A DNA stretch of 51,968 bases from Corallococcus exercitus (GTDB taxonomy: Bacteria; Myxococcota; Myxococcia; Myxococcales; Myxococcaceae). Of this stretch, positions 36,373-47,700 are shown piece after piece. A program made the position numbers and the translations under genes. Each line of letters opens with the position of its first letter. Position 1 is the first letter of the stretch. The notes under the pieces are model-generated. The model did no database searches. It worked only from the letters and a program-made list of their open reading frames with translations, and had not been told where the DNA came from. The stretch lies in assembly GCF_003611585.1 (NCBI RefSeq), contig NZ_RAVW01000012.1, positions 1-51,968 on the forward strand, given 5' to 3'.

Positions 36373-36479
36373 GGGACAACTCGGGGGCCGCCTGCGCTGA
36401 CGCGTTCGCCCTGACGTTCCCCATCAGGCCTGCCTTGCCAGGCGCCGTGGCCGGGGACTCCCGCTCCAGCGAGCAGCGG

Positions 36480-36506
36480 AAACCTGTCCGACTGTCGGAC
36501 AGGTTT
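36480..36506. repeat. 27-nt palindrome, copy 2
   Basis: Identical 25-nt core to copy 1 (36481-36505), extended by one matching pair (A...T) to 13-bp arms. Centre-to-centre distance from copy 1 is 133 nt. It lies 17 nt beyond the aldolase stop codon, so in RNA it could also act as a 3' hairpin. Confidence 0.95.
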
Positions 36507-36523
36507 GGAAGACCGTGGCCGGG

Positions 36524-37549
<1,026 letters not shown>

Positions 37550-37585
37550 GGTTCTCCTCGCTGCGGGGAAAAAGGGTGCCCCGCC

Positions 37586-38296
37586 ATGGCGCTTGGGCGG
37601 GGCCGCCCCGTGACATACAACGCCCGCGTGGCCCGGCGAGAGACAGTGGCGGAGAAGCGGCAGCGAGCGGTGTCGGTCCTGGACGGTCTGGAAGCAGCCA
37701 TGCCGGACGCCCGCATCGAGCTGGACTACCGCACGCCGCTGGAGCTGCTGGTCGCCGTCATCCTGTCCGCGCAGTGCACCGACAAGCGCGTCAACCTGGT
37801 GACCCCCGCCCTGTTCGCCCGCTTCCCGGACGCCCAGGCCTACGCGCGCGTCGAGCCTACCGACGTGGAGCCCTTCATCCGCACCTGCGGGCTGTACCGC
37901 GCGAAGGCGAAGAACATCGTCGCCACGGCGCGCGCGCTGGTCGCGGAGCACGGCGGACAGGTGCCGCTGGTGCGCGACACGCTGGCGGAGTTGCCGGGCG
38001 TGGGGCTGAAGACGGCGGGCGTGGTGTGCATCCACCTGGGCGGGGACGCGGCCTTCCCCGTGGACACGCATGTGAAGCGGCTGGCGTACCGGCTGGGCTT
38101 CACCACCCACGAAGACCCGGACAAGGTGGAGAAGGACCTGCAGGCACTGCTGCCTCGCGAGCGGTGGACGCTGGGGCATCAGCTGCTGGTGTGGCACGGG
38201 CGGCGCACGTGCTTCGCGCGCTCGCCCGCGTGCGGCACCTGCGCGGTGGCGGACCGCTGCCCCAAGAAGGGCGTGCGCGCCACCGCGAAGGGCTAG
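37586..38296 (+). CDS. nth: Endonuclease III (DNA glycosylase/AP lyase)
   Basis: 236 residues from ATG 37586, chosen because AAGGG precedes it at 9 nt; a GTG at 37628 would give 222 residues and is also reasonable. HhH-GPD family: helix-hairpin-helix ELPGVGLKTAGVV with the catalytic Lys, followed by the catalytic Asp in FPVDTHVKRL, and the 4Fe-4S cluster C-x6-C-x2-C-x5-C (CFARSPACGTCAVADRC). Removes oxidised pyrimidines and nicks the abasic site. Its TAG shares a CTAG (38293-38296) with the stop of convergent def. Confidence 0.95.
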   Translation: MALGRGRPVTYNARVARRETVAEKRQRAVSVLDGLEAAMPDARIELDYRTPLELLVAVILSAQCTDKRVNLVTPALFARFPDAQAYARVEPTDVEPFIRTCGLYRAKAKNIVATARALVAEHGGQVPLVRDTLAELPGVGLKTAGVVCIHLGGDAAFPVDTHVKRLAYRLGFTTHEDPDKVEKDLQALLPRERWTLGHQLLVWHGRRTCFARSPACGTCAVADRCPKKGVRATAKG

Positions 38297-38820
38297 GCGG
38301 ACGCCGGAGCGCCCTGCTCCTTCGAGGCCTTGAGCTTCTTCATGCGCTTGCGGATGAACTCGCGCTTGAGCGTGGAGACGTGGTCCACGAAGACGGTGCC
38401 GTCCAGGTGGTCCGTCTCATGCTGCACGGCGATGGCGAGGAGGCCGTCACAGCGCAGCGTCTGCTCCTGGCCGTCCTCGTCCAGGTAGCGCACGGTGGCG
38501 ACGGCGGCGCGGTCCACGTCCTCGGCCTCACCGGGGATGGAGAGGCAGCCTTCCGTGTAGGTCGTCTCCCCTTCGAGCGAGACGAACTCCGGGTTGATCA
38601 TCGCCAGGGGCTTGGACTCCGGCTGCTGCGGCCGGGTGTCCAGGACGATGATGCGCTGGAGGATGCCCACCTGCGGGGCGGCGAGACCGACGCCCTCGGC
38701 GGCGTACATCGTCTCGAACATGTCCTTGATGAGCGCGCGGACCTTGTCGTCCACCTTCGCCACGGGCTTGGCCTTCTGCTTCAGGATGGGGTCGGGCCAG
38801 ATGAGAATCTCGCGAACCAT
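38293..38820 (-). CDS. def: Peptide deformylase
   Basis: 175 residues from ATG 38820 (MVREILIWPDP). All three motifs are present: GVGLAAPQVG, EGCLSIP with metal ligand Cys92, and QHETDHLDG with His134, catalytic Glu135 and His138. Removes the N-formyl group from nascent chains. The Leu-Ser motif SIPGE and C-terminal basic extension (REFIRKRMKKLK) are of the type I class. It starts 53 nt after the giant coiled-coil gene on the same strand and could be its operon partner. Confidence 0.95.
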   Translation of the reverse strand: MVREILIWPDPILKQKAKPVAKVDDKVRALIKDMFETMYAAEGVGLAAPQVGILQRIIVLDTRPQQPESKPLAMINPEFVSLEGETTYTEGCLSIPGEAEDVDRAAVATVRYLDEDGQEQTLRCDGLLAIAVQHETDHLDGTVFVDHVSTLKREFIRKRMKKLKASKEQGAPASA

Positions 38821-38873
38821 GGGGGGAACTCTTAACCCCACCGGACCGCGACGGGCAACCGTTCCACCGGGCA

Positions 38874-41800
38874 TCAGTCGAGCAGATTACGGGCGTACTC
38901 GCCCCGCAGCCGGTCGTCTCCCAGGGCCCGCGCGGCCTCCGTCAACACCGCGCGAATCTGCTGCGCCCGGTGCTGGAGCGCGGGGTCCGGATGGCCCGCG
39001 AAGCGCAGCGGGTGGAACTCGGCGGCGAGCAGTGCGTATGCCCGCTTGACCTCCTCGCTGCCAGCCGAGCGCGCGAGCCCCAGCACGGTGAAGTAGTCCG
39101 CGTCCTGGATCTCCTCGAACTTGGCTTCCAGGCGGTGCACGTCCAGCTCCGGTGGCAGGTCGCCCTGGGCGTCCTCGGAGGGTGGGTGCAGGGCGATGAG
39201 CCCCAACGCCCGCGCCACCGCGAGCGTCTTGAGCGCGCCGTCCTGCGGCAGCCCCGCGCCCAGGAGCAGCGACTCCAGCGTGCGTTCGCCGTCCACGGCC
39301 TGCAGGAGCTGGAGCTCGCGGGCGGAGAGGCCGAAGTCCGTGGGGGCCATGTGCGCATCGCCTCGGGAGACCGTGGCTCGCAGGGAGCCGGCGGCGTCGA
39401 GGAGCGATTCGGCGGTGAGCGTGTTGCGCAGCCCTTCCGCGAGCAGGTGCAGCGGCGGGCGCGTGGCGGCGGCGAGCGCGACCTCGTGGGGCGCGGGCTC
39501 TGGCACCAGGCGGTAGAGCGTGGACGGTTCGGCGAGCGCGTCCAGGAAGACCTGTTCGGTGTAGCGCTGCACCAGCGGGACGGATTCGGCTTCGCGCACG
39601 TAGCCGCGGCCTCGCAGGGCTTCCAGGAGCGTGCCAGTGGTGGCGCTGCGCACGAGCCGGAGCTCAGCTTCCTGGCGCGCGTCGATGAGGCCATCCGCGC
39701 GGGCTCGGTCGATGAGGGATTCGCCCTGCGCGGAGGATGCGGCGCCGACCAGGGCTCCGTCGCGCAGCCAGAGGACGCGCAGGGCGTTCATCACCTTGAG
39801 CTCGAGGCGCACTTCCATGCGCGCGTCGCACAGGCGCAGGACGAGGCGTGCGAGGCCCTCCTGCGTGAGGCTGCCGCTGCGGGCCACCGCCATCTCCGGA
39901 CGGCCGGGCGATTCGAGGGGGATGAGGGTCGCGCGCGCCTGGGCCACGGCTTCTTCCGCGTCGCGCTGCGCTCGGGCTTCGAGTTGCTCGCGCTCGCGTT
40001 CGGCCTGGAGGCGCTGTTCGACGGCTTCGGCTTCGAGCCGGGTGCGGGCTTCGCGCTCGCGGGTGAGCTCCTCGCGGAGCTGTTCGAGCTGCGCTTGCAG
40101 GGTGTCTCGGGCCTGCGTGAGGTCCGTGGCTTCGGTTCGGGCGCGTGCTTCGGCTTCGGTGCGGGCCTGGGTTTCAGCGGCGAGGCGGGCTTCGGCGGCG
40201 GTGCGGGCCTGGGCCTCGGTTTCGATGCGGGCTTCGAGGTCCTGGCGGGCGCGGGCTTCGGAGTCGAGGCGGACTTCCAGCACGGTGCGCAGGCGGCCTT
40301 CAGACGTGGCCTTGGCGGTGGATTCGGCGGACTTCTGCTCGGCCTGGAGGGCGCGGGATTCCGCGGCGGTGCGGGCCTGGAGCTGCTGCTCGGCGGTCGC
40401 CTCCGCTTCGGTGCGGGCCTGTTCGGCCTGCGCCAGCTCCTGCGTGAGCTGCGCGATGCGCGCCTCGGCTTCGGTGCGGGCCTGGGCGAGGGCCTCTGCT
40501 TCGGCCTGGGCCTGCTTGAGCTGGCCAGCGGTCTTCGCCGCCTCGGCCTGAACCTGCGTGAATTGATCCGCGCGGTCGCCCGAGTCGGACTGGAGCTGCT
40601 GGAGCTGCTCCGCGCGAGCCTCTGCTTCGGCCCGTGCCTGCTTCAATTGCTCGGCGGTCTGCTTCGCTTCGGCCTGGGCCTGCTTGAGTTTCTCCTCGCG
40701 GGCCTCTGCTTCGGCCTGGGCCTGCTTGAGTTTCTCCTCGCGGGCCTCTGCTTCGGCCTGGGCCTGCTCCAGCTGCCTGGCGCGCGTCTCCGCCTCGGCC
40801 TGAGCCTGGGCGAGCAGTTCCTCGTGGGCCTCTGTTTCCACCTGGGACTGCTTGAGCTGTTCTTCGCGCGCCGATGCCTCGGCCTCAAGCCGCTTGAGCT
40901 TTTCCTCGCGAGCCTCTGCCTCGGCCTCAAGCTGCTTGAGCTTTTCCTCGCGAGCCTCTGTCTCTGCCTGATCTTGCGTCAGCCGCTTGGCGCGAGCGTC
41001 CGCTTCGGCTTGAGCCTGAGTGAGTAGCTCCTCGCGGGCTGCTGCTTCGGCCTCAAGCTGCTTGAGCTTTTCCTCGCGGGCCGCTGCTTCGGCCTCAAGC
41101 TGCTTGAGCCTTTCCTCGCGGGCCTCTGCTTCGACCTGCGCTTGCTTCAGTTGCTCAGCGCGCGTCTCCGCTTCGGCCTGCGCCTGGGTGAGCAGTTCCT
41201 CGCGGGCCGCTGCTTCGGCCTGCGCCTGCTTCAGTTGCTCGGCGCGCGTCTCCGCTTCCGCCTGCGCATGGGTGAGCAGTTCCTCGCGGGCCGCGGCTTC
41301 AGCCCTCGCCTGCTTCAACTGCTCGGCGGTCTTCTTCGCTTCGGACTGAGCGTGCTTCAGCTGTTCGGTGTGCGTCTCCGCGTCGGCCTGGACCTGGCTG
41401 AATTGATCCGCTTGCGTCTCCGCTTCGGTCCTTGCTTGCTTCAACTGCTCGGCGGTCTTCCTGGCTTCGACCTGGAGCTGCTTGAGCTGCTCGGCGTTGA
41501 CGTCGCGGGCTTGTTCGGCTTCGGTGGCTCGCGCTTCGGCGCGCTTCACGGCCTCCGACAGTTCCTTCACGCGGGCTTCGGTCCGCGCCAGGGCCTGCGT
41601 CAGCTGCTCCACGTGGGCTTCCGCCTGGAGCAGGGCTTCGGCGGGCTGCGCGGCCTTGGCTTCGGCTCGCTGGCGGGCCTGCTTGAGCTGCTCCATCCGC
41701 GCGTTGGCCTGGCTCAGGGTCTCCGCGAACCGTGCCTCGGTCTGCTTCGTCGCCGCTTCGGCCTCTTCCGCTCGGGCCTGGGCTTCGGCCAGGGCCTCCT

Positions 41801-44800
41801 CGGCCTTCGCGGCCCGGGCTTCCGCCTCGGCCACGCGTTCGGCGTTTCGTTCCGCGGTGGCTTCAGCGGCCGCGCGGGCCTCTTCTGCTTGCGTGGCGCG
41901 GCTTTCGGCCTGGCTCACCGACTGGGTGGACTGCCTTGCCTTGGCTTCGCCCTGAAGCAGCACCTGCGCCAGTTGCTGCGCCCGGGCCTCCACCTGCGCC
42001 AGGGCCTGCGCGGACTGCTTCGCCTTCGCCTCGGATTGCGCCAGCGCCTGCGTGGCCTGCTGGGCCCGCGCCTCCGCCTGGGCCAGCGCCTGCGCGGACT
42101 GCTTCGACCTCGCTTCGGACTCGGCCAGCGACTGGGCCAGCTGGTGCGCTCGCACCTCCACCAGCGCCAGCGCCTGCGCGGAGTGCTTCACCTTCGCTTC
42201 GGCGGCGGTCCGGGCCTTCGCCTCTGCCTCGGCGCGAGCCTCTGCCTCGGCACGCCGGGCCTCCAGGTCCGAACGGATTGCGGCGGCCTCACCGTCGCGG
42301 CTCTCTGTCCGCTCGGAGTCGGATTCCTCTCGCTGACTCGCGGCCTCGCGGGCCCGGGCTTCGGCCGCGAGCCGGGCTTCGATCTCGGCCTCCAGCCGCG
42401 CTTCCACGTCCGTGCGCGCGGCCTGCTCCAGCTCGGCGCGGGCTTCGGCCTCTTCGCGCGTCTGGGCTTCCTGGCGGGCTCGGAGCTCGGCCTCCTCGCG
42501 CGCCTGGACCTCCGTGGCGATGCGCTTCTCGAGCTCGGCAAGCTCGAGCCTCACCATCTCCGCGAGGGCTTCGGCTTCACGACGGGCGCGTTCCTCGGCA
42601 TCCGCCCGGGACTCGGCATCCACGCGGCTTCCGGCCTCGGAGGCGAGCCGGGCTTCGACCTCCGCGAGGGCCTGCGTCGCCGACACGGCCCGGACTTCCG
42701 AGTCCGCGTGGGCCTCCGACGCCTGCTTCAGCAGGGACTCGGCACGCGCGCGGGCGTGGACCTCCTCTACGGCCCGCACCTCCACGGCGCTCCGGGCCTC
42801 GACCTCCGCGTTCGCTTCGAGAAGGGCGTCTTCCCGCGCTCGCGCTTCGCCCGCCACGCGCTCTTCCAGCTCGACGCGGAGCGACTGCTCGGATTCGGCC
42901 AGGGCTTCCGCTTCCGCGGCGCGGGTCTCCGCCTCCTCGATGGCGGCGTAGGCCAGCGCGAGTTCCTCACGCAGCGATTCCAGCTCCGCGGCCAGGTCCG
43001 ACGGCGGCTCGACCGCGTCCTTGTGCACTGGAGCGGGGGCCTCCTGTTCCTGGGTGCGCGTCTTGTTCGCCCGTTGCAGGCCGCCTGGCACCAACATCGG
43101 CGACGACGGTGCCTGGACCTCCAGCCGAGCCGTGGGCTCCGACGTGGCACCTTCGCTCAGACGCACGGAGGAGCCGTCTGGCTTCACGGCATCGTCCGCT
43201 TCGGCCGTGTCGCCCGGGTGCGCGGGGGTACCGGCACCAGGGGCGCGTGCGTCGTTCAGCCGCGACGAGGAGCCCCTGGCACTGGCCGTATCGCCTGCAC
43301 TGGGCGGATTCTCCGGACGCGTGGCGGTGCTGCTTGCCACCGCACCGCCCACTCCGGACTTGTCGCTCAGAGCCGCGGTGCCGCCACCCGCGCCGGCCAC
43401 ATCGCTCGGGCCCGCGACCACGCCCACGCCCACGCCCACAGGGGACTTGCTCGACGAGCGCAGCGGCACACGGGCCGCGACACGCAGCGGTCGCTCGGTG
43501 GTCACTCGGGGCGCCGCGCTGTCCGGGGTTCCGTCATTGCGCGACGCCGTTGCTTCGTCCGGACGTGATGCCTTCGCTTCGTCCGGACGTGATGCCTTCG
43601 CTTCGTCCGGACGTGATGCCTTCGCTTCGTCCGGACGCGATCCCTTCGCTTCTCCCCCCGGACGCGCGCCGTCACCGCCCGCAGGATCCGACCACTGGAG
43701 GGGCTTGGAACCCTCGTCCTTCGCGTCCTCGACGGTCTCGGAGTCGAACCAGTCCGCGCCCACCGACTTCGCGGCGGCATCGGAGGACTCCTCGTCCCGC
43801 TCGCGCGCATCCGCGGAGGCCTTGAGCTCCTGCTCCAGCACGTCCCAGTTCGACAGGCCCGCCGCCGCCAGCTCCTCCTCGGTCGGCTCCGAAGAAGAAG
43901 ACGCGGCCTCTTCCGAATCCGCCCCGGCCGCGACAGCCGCGGCGGCAGCCCGCTCCTCCGCCGCCACGTCCGCCGCGACCGAACCGAAGTCCGTCTCGTC
44001 GGAGTCCCCCACGCCGCCCGGCGAAGGACGCGCCTCCAGCTCCGGATCCGGCTCCAGCTCCTTCCAGGCCAGCGGCGCCGCGCCCTCCGGCTCCGCTGCC
44101 TTCGCGGCCCCTCCGTCCTCGTCCGACTCGACGTCGAAGAACCCCTCGTCGCCCAGCTTCGGCGCGGCCTTCACCGGCTTCAGTCCCGGCGGGGTGAGCC
44201 GCTCCTCACGGAACGCGAGCCGACCCTCCGGCGGCGTTTCTTCCGCGCCCTCCTCGTTCGGGAACGGGAAGCGCAGCGTGGTGCGCGCTTCCGGCGAACG
44301 GCCCTCGGCCGCCGCTTCCGCGTTCGGCGGCTCCGCGTCCCACTCGTCGCCGATGTTCGCGTCCGGATCCTGCTCGCCCCACGCCTCCCCGGAGTCGCCC
44401 TCCCCCGCCGGCCACTCGGACTTCGTGCCCACCGAGAGCGCCGAGTCGATGGACGCCATCGCCTCCGACTCCACCTCCAGGTGCGCCTCTTCCAGCGCGG
44501 CGTTCATCGCCAGGTGGGTGCTGCGCTCGCGCTGCTGGTGAACGGCGTGCGCGCTGCGCTCCTCGCGCGTCATCGCCGCCACTTCCCAGTCCGTCTGGTT
44601 CAGCGGCGCCAGGTCGCCGAACAGCGCGTTGGCCAGCGCGGGGTCTCCGCCCACCGCGTGCGGCGCCGTCGCATGCCACGCCTCGTCCGTCCCCGGGCCG
44701 CTCCCCTTCGCCGGCTCCTGCAGCGTGCGGTTCTCCACCACGCGCCAGCCGTCCGCCTCCGCCGGGGCGCGGATCAACGTGTCCACCAGCGTCACGAAGC

Positions 44801-45104
44801 TGGGACCGTCCAGGGGCAGCGGCGCCACCGGAGCGCTGAAGCCCTCGATGGCCTCGCTCAGCAGCAGCACCCGGGCCTTGTGGCCCTCCGGGTGCTGCAC
44901 CAGCTCCTCCAGCACCACGCGCCCGCGGCCGCTCTCCACGCCCGGCGCGAGCACGATGAGCTCCGGCAGGTGATGCCCGAAGGCGATGAGCGCGTCCGCG
45001 GCGGAGGTGGCGAGAATGACCTCGTGCCCTTCGCGGGACAGCAGTCGCCGGACGGCGGCGATGGTGGCGATGTCGTCGTGTACGAGGAGGACCGAGGCGC
45101 CCAT
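38874..45104 (-). CDS. Giant pseudo-receiver / coiled-coil / DUF4388-like / J-like protein
   Basis: 2076 residues. Residues 1-115 have a receiver fold ([16 protein letters not shown]) but the phosphoacceptor position is Ala53 and the conserved Lys is replaced (PLPLDGPS), so it cannot be phosphorylated normally. Residues 120-700 are acidic and low complexity with a 24-bp tandem repeat. Residues 700-1720 are continuous coiled coil rich in Ala, Glu, Gln and Arg, about 1000 residues, partly built of 14-residue units. Residues 1735-1900 resemble a DUF4388-type domain ([28 protein letters not shown]). Residues 1995-2076 are J-like ([30 protein letters not shown]) with HPL instead of HPD. The layout recalls the M. 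xanthus motility scaffolds AglZ and FrzS, which pair a pseudo-receiver with a coiled coil, but with added tail domains; function unknown. Starts 16 nt after priA. Confidence 0.85.
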   Translation of the reverse strand: MGASVLLVHDDIATIAAVRRLLSREGHEVILATSAADALIAFGHHLPELIVLAPGVESGRGRVVLEELVQHPEGHKARVLLLSEAIEGFSAPVAPLPLDGPSFVTLVDTLIRAPAEADGWRVVENRTLQEPAKGSGPGTDEAWHATAPHAVGGDPALANALFGDLAPLNQTDWEVAAMTREERSAHAVHQQRERSTHLAMNAALEEAHLEVESEAMASIDSALSVGTKSEWPAGEGDSGEAWGEQDPDANIGDEWDAEPPNAEAAAEGRSPEARTTLRFPFPNEEGAEETPPEGRLAFREERLTPPGLKPVKAAPKLGDEGFFDVESDEDGGAAKAAEPEGAAPLAWKELEPDPELEARPSPGGVGDSDETDFGSVAADVAAEERAAAAAVAAGADSEEAASSSSEPTEEELAAAGLSNWDVLEQELKASADARERDEESSDAAAKSVGADWFDSETVEDAKDEGSKPLQWSDPAGGDGARPGGEAKGSRPDEAKASRPDEAKASRPDEAKASRPDEATASRNDGTPDSAAPRVTTERPLRVAARVPLRSSSKSPVGVGVGVVAGPSDVAGAGGGTAALSDKSGVGGAVASSTATRPENPPSAGDTASARGSSSRLNDARAPGAGTPAHPGDTAEADDAVKPDGSSVRLSEGATSEPTARLEVQAPSSPMLVPGGLQRANKTRTQEQEAPAPVHKDAVEPPSDLAAELESLREELALAYAAIEEAETRAAEAEALAESEQSLRVELEERVAGEARAREDALLEANAEVEARSAVEVRAVEEVHARARAESLLKQASEAHADSEVRAVSATQALAEVEARLASEAGSRVDAESRADAEERARREAEALAEMVRLELAELEKRIATEVQAREEAELRARQEAQTREEAEARAELEQAARTDVEARLEAEIEARLAAEARAREAASQREESDSERTESRDGEAAAIRSDLEARRAEAEARAEAEAKARTAAEAKVKHSAQALALVEVRAHQLAQSLAESEARSKQSAQALAQAEARAQQATQALAQSEAKAKQSAQALAQVEARAQQLAQVLLQGEAKARQSTQSVSQAESRATQAEEARAAAEATAERNAERVAEAEARAAKAEEALAEAQARAEEAEAATKQTEARFAETLSQANARMEQLKQARQRAEAKAAQPAEALLQAEAHVEQLTQALARTEARVKELSEAVKRAEARATEAEQARDVNAEQLKQLQVEARKTAEQLKQARTEAETQADQFSQVQADAETHTEQLKHAQSEAKKTAEQLKQARAEAAAREELLTHAQAEAETRAEQLKQAQAEAAAREELLTQAQAEAETRAEQLKQAQVEAEAREERLKQLEAEAAAREEKLKQLEAEAAAREELLTQAQAEADARAKRLTQDQAETEAREEKLKQLEAEAEAREEKLKRLEAEASAREEQLKQSQVETEAHEELLAQAQAEAETRARQLEQAQAEAEAREEKLKQAQAEAEAREEKLKQAQAEAKQTAEQLKQARAEAEARAEQLQQLQSDSGDRADQFTQVQAEAAKTAGQLKQAQAEAEALAQARTEAEARIAQLTQELAQAEQARTEAEATAEQQLQARTAAESRALQAEQKSAESTAKATSEGRLRTVLEVRLDSEARARQDLEARIETEAQARTAAEARLAAETQARTEAEARARTEATDLTQARDTLQAQLEQLREELTREREARTRLEAEAVEQRLQAEREREQLEARAQRDAEEAVAQARATLIPLESPGRPEMAVARSGSLTQEGLARLVLRLCDARMEVRLELKVMNALRVLWLRDGALVGAASSAQGESLIDRARADGLIDARQEAELRLVRSATTGTLLEALRGRGYVREAESVPLVQRYTEQVFLDALAEPSTLYRLVPEPAPHEVALAAATRPPLHLLAEGLRNTLTAESLLDAAGSLRATVSRGDAHMAPTDFGLSARELQLLQAVDGERTLESLLLGAGLPQDGALKTLAVARALGLIALHPPSEDAQGDLPPELDVHRLEAKFEEIQDADYFTVLGLARSAGSEEVKRAYALLAAEFHPLRFAGHPDPALQHRAQQIRAVLTEAARALGDDRLRGEYARNLLD
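40640..41330 (-). repeat. 42-nt tandem units in the coiled-coil of the giant gene
   Basis: Repeating 14-residue motifs such as [14 protein letters not shown] and [14 protein letters not shown]. Exact 42-nt periodicity is seen at 40667, 40709 and 40751, each copy beginning cttcggcctgggcctg, and more degenerate units continue to about 41330. Fourteen residues are two heptads, so copy-number change preserves coil register. Confidence 0.85.
43561..43656 (-). repeat. 24-bp tandem repeat in the giant gene
   Basis: Three perfect copies of a 24-nt unit (43561-43584, 43585-43608, 43609-43632), a degenerate fourth (43633-43656) and a partial one before (43541-43560). It codes DEAKASRP repeats. Perfect DNA identity indicates recent slippage expansion in the low-complexity linker. 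Confidence 0.95.
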
Positions 45105-45120
45105 GGGGGAGCCGGGGAGT

Positions 45121-47367
45121 CTACAGCATGGCCCCGGGATCCACGTCGATGACGACCTTCACCCCATTCGGAACATCCGGCAACGCCGCCTCCAGGCGGG
45201 CGAGCAATGGGGCGAGCGCAGAATGCGTCGGCGCCTTCAAGAGCAGCTGCCAGCGCGTCTTGCCCCGGATTCGGGCAATCGGGGCCAGGGCCGGCCCCAA
45301 CAGGCGCACCCCCGCCGAGGCCGGCGGCATGTGGCGCCCCACCAGGTTCCCCAGGAAGCGGGCCACACCCGCGGTCTGCTCGGGGTGCTCGCCCTCCAGC
45401 CGGACGGCCGCCATGCGCGCGAAGGGCGGATAGGCCAGCGCCTTGCGCCACTCCAGCTCCTGCTTGGAGAACCCGTCGAAGTCGTGCGCCAGCACCCGCT
45501 TCACCGGCTCCGCGTCCGGGTTGTAGGTCTGCACCAGCACCCGGCCCGGGTCCTTGCCGCGACCCGCGCGCCCCGCCACCTGGGTCAGCAGGTGGAAGGT
45601 CCGCTCGGCGGCCCGGAAGTCCGGGATGGCCAGGGACGTGTCCGCCATCACCACGCACACCAGCGTCACGCCCGGGAAGTCGTGCCCCTTGGCCACCATC
45701 TGCGTGCCCACCAGCACGTCCAGCTCCCGCCGCGCGAACGACGCCAGCAGCTCCGTCAGCTTCTCCGCGCTCGTCGCGGAGTCCCGGTCCAGCCGCGCCA
45801 CGCGTGCGTGCGGCATCCGCTCCAGGACCTCCGCCTCCACTCGCTCCGTGCCGATGCCCAGCTTGAGCAGCGGGCCGGTGCACTCGCGGCAGCGGTCCGG
45901 CACCGGGAACGCCACGCCGCAGTAGTGGCACACCACCCGGTTCTGCGACCGGTGGTGCGTCATGCACACGTCGCAGTCGTGGCACTTGAGCGACAGGCCG
46001 CACACCTCGCACAGCAGGATGGTGCTGTGGCCGCGGCGGTTGAGGAACAGGATGACCTGCTGCCCCTTGGCCACCGTCTCCTCCATGGCCTGGAGCATCT
46101 GCGGGCTCAGGATGGGCGCCTCTTCCGTCACCTGGCCCTCGCGCGGACGCTCCACGCGCAGGTCCACCAGGCTGATGGACGGCATGGGCCGGTCATCCAC
46201 GCGGTTCTTCAGCTCGACGAGCTTGTAGCGGCCGGAGCGCGTGTTCTGGAGCGTCTCCAGCGACGGCGTGGCGGAGCCCAGCACCACCACCGCACCGGCC
46301 TGCTTGCCGCGCACCACGGCCAGGTCGCGGGCCTGGTAGCGCAGCTTCTCGTCCTGCTTGAAGGACGGGTCGTGCTCCTCGTCCACGACGATGAGCCCCA
46401 GGTGCTCCACCGGTGCGAACACCGCCGAGCGCACGCCCACGGCGATCTTCACCGTGCCCTTGCGCAGCGCCTGCCAGTGGAACAGCCGCTCGCGGTCCTT
46501 CAGCCCCGAGTGCAGCACCGCCACGTCACCACCGAAGCGGCTGCGGAAGCGCCCCACCAGCTGCGGCGTCAGCGCGATTTCGGGCACCAGCACCAGGCTG
46601 CCCAGGCCGCGCGCGAGCGTGTGCTCCACCGCGCGCAGGTACACCTCCGTCTTGCCGCTGCCGGTGACGCCGTGCAGGAGGTACGGCTGGAAGCCGCCCA
46701 CGTCGACGGCGCCCTGGAGCTCCTTCACCGCCAGGGCCTGCTCCGGGGTGAGGCGGTCCGGGCGGTTCTGCACCAGCCCCTCGCGCACGCCGGCCTGCAG
46801 CGTCACCTCCACCCACTTCACGAACTTGCGCGTCGCCAGCTTCTTCAGCGTCTCGCGAGCACCGGGGATGGCGTGCGTCACCTCGTCCAGCGGCGCGCGT
46901 CCGCCCACCGCCAGGAGGTACTGGAGCACGGCGGCCTGGGCCGGGGCGCGGGCCAGCTGCGGCGGCACCTCCGTGACGAGCGCCTCCACGAAGAACTGGA
47001 TGTCCGGCTTCGCTTCCTTCTCATCCACCGCGGTGGAGAGGCCCGGCGGCAGCGCGCCGCGGATCACCTCGCCCAGCGGATAGCGGTAGTGCTCGGCGGT
47101 GAAGCGCAGGAGCGCGATGAGGTCCTTGGGCAGGGACGGCGAGTCCTCCAGCACGCGCTGGATGGGCTTGAGCCGCACGCCGCCTTCCACCGGCGCGTTC
47201 GCGGGCCCCAGGTAGAAGCCCAGCGCCATGCCCCGGCCAAAGGGCACCAGCACGCGCTGCCCCGGGGCCAGCTTGTCCCCGAGCGCCTCCGGCACCAGGT
47301 AGGTGAACTCCCCGCGCACGGGACGGCCCACGGCGACGGACGCAAGTTGGGCAGGGGTGGCGCTCAC
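45121..47367 (-). CDS. priA: Primosomal replication protein N' (PriA helicase)
   Basis: 748 residues from GTG 47367 ([15 protein letters not shown]), close to family size. The frame stays open to an ATG at 47514 with a moderate SD, but its third positions are only about 70% GC, so that extension is probably not translated. Domains: N-terminal 3'BD/winged-helix region (1-200), helicase core with Walker [21 protein letters not shown] box ([11 protein letters not shown]), zinc-binding cysteines ([28 protein letters not shown]) and C-terminal helicase lobe with QVAGRAGRG. PriA restarts stalled replication forks. Followed 16 nt later by the giant gene on the same strand. Confidence 0.95.
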   Translation of the reverse strand: MSATPAQLASVAVGRPVRGEFTYLVPEALGDKLAPGQRVLVPFGRGMALGFYLGPANAPVEGGVRLKPIQRVLEDSPSLPKDLIALLRFTAEHYRYPLGEVIRGALPPGLSTAVDEKEAKPDIQFFVEALVTEVPPQLARAPAQAAVLQYLLAVGGRAPLDEVTHAIPGARETLKKLATRKFVKWVEVTLQAGVREGLVQNRPDRLTPEQALAVKELQGAVDVGGFQPYLLHGVTGSGKTEVYLRAVEHTLARGLGSLVLVPEIALTPQLVGRFRSRFGGDVAVLHSGLKDRERLFHWQALRKGTVKIAVGVRSAVFAPVEHLGLIVVDEEHDPSFKQDEKLRYQARDLAVVRGKQAGAVVVLGSATPSLETLQNTRSGRYKLVELKNRVDDRPMPSISLVDLRVERPREGQVTEEAPILSPQMLQAMEETVAKGQQVILFLNRRGHSTILLCEVCGLSLKCHDCDVCMTHHRSQNRVVCHYCGVAFPVPDRCRECTGPLLKLGIGTERVEAEVLERMPHARVARLDRDSATSAEKLTELLASFARRELDVLVGTQMVAKGHDFPGVTLVCVVMADTSLAIPDFRAAERTFHLLTQVAGRAGRGKDPGRVLVQTYNPDAEPVKRVLAHDFDGFSKQELEWRKALAYPPFARMAAVRLEGEHPEQTAGVARFLGNLVGRHMPPASAGVRLLGPALAPIARIRGKTRWQLLLKAPTHSALAPLLARLEAALPDVPNGVKVVIDVDPGAML

Positions 47368-47700
47368 GACGGGGCGCACTGTAGCGGCGGGCTCCCGCTG
47401 CGACAGTTCCCGTCCCACTTCCGTACGCCGCGTCCGCAAGGGGATGGCACCCCGAGAGGGGGCCTCCCCCGGTCCCTGCGGAAAACCACCCAGCGCGAAG
47501 TGCTCTTGCTCCATGACCGACCTCTTGCCGCCAAGTCCCGCCCGCCACCGTCCTGCACCCGGGATCCACTGTGCCCGGAGCGTCTGACATCCCCGGTCCC
47601 CGGAAGCACGAAGGGCCCCTCCCGGCCCCAGGAAATCGGGGGGCGGAAGAGGCCCGGCGTCGCCTGTGAGAGGCGCGGAAGGAAGGAGGCGTGCGTGCGG
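47368..47700. other. Gene-poor interval between priA and the GST gene
   Basis: 333 nt. The priA frame is open back to 47514 but with atypical codon use. The remainder (47515-47700) has no frame I can support and no strong terminator; there is a weak GGGCC/GGCCC hairpin near 47615. It presumably contains the priA promoter. Confidence 0.5.

Larger units (their letters stand above)
36041..36523. other. Gene-free 483-nt region with twin palindromes
   Basis: No coding frame here is supported: frames either carry the palindrome within them or lack any domain. It contains two copies of a 25-nt perfect palindrome (see repeats), the upstream region of the M23 gene (36041 onward) and the downstream end of the aldolase gene. 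GC is high throughout. Confidence 0.7.

Noticed and set aside
36053-36424. Small frames within the palindrome region
   Set aside because: They translate the palindrome itself and show no conserved features or ribosome site.
36348-36506. CRISPR array made of the two palindromes
   Set aside because: Only two copies with a 107-nt gap and no cas genes; not an array.
38970-43568. Two long frames (685 and 808 codons) antisense to the giant coiled-coil gene
   Set aside because: Leu/Gly/Arg-rich translations of the repeat antisense with no domains, explained by codon bias of the coil.
47368-47514. PriA start at 47514
   Set aside because: Third-position GC in the extra 49 codons is about 70%, lower than the rest of the gene, and the added residues lack family conservation; not excluded.
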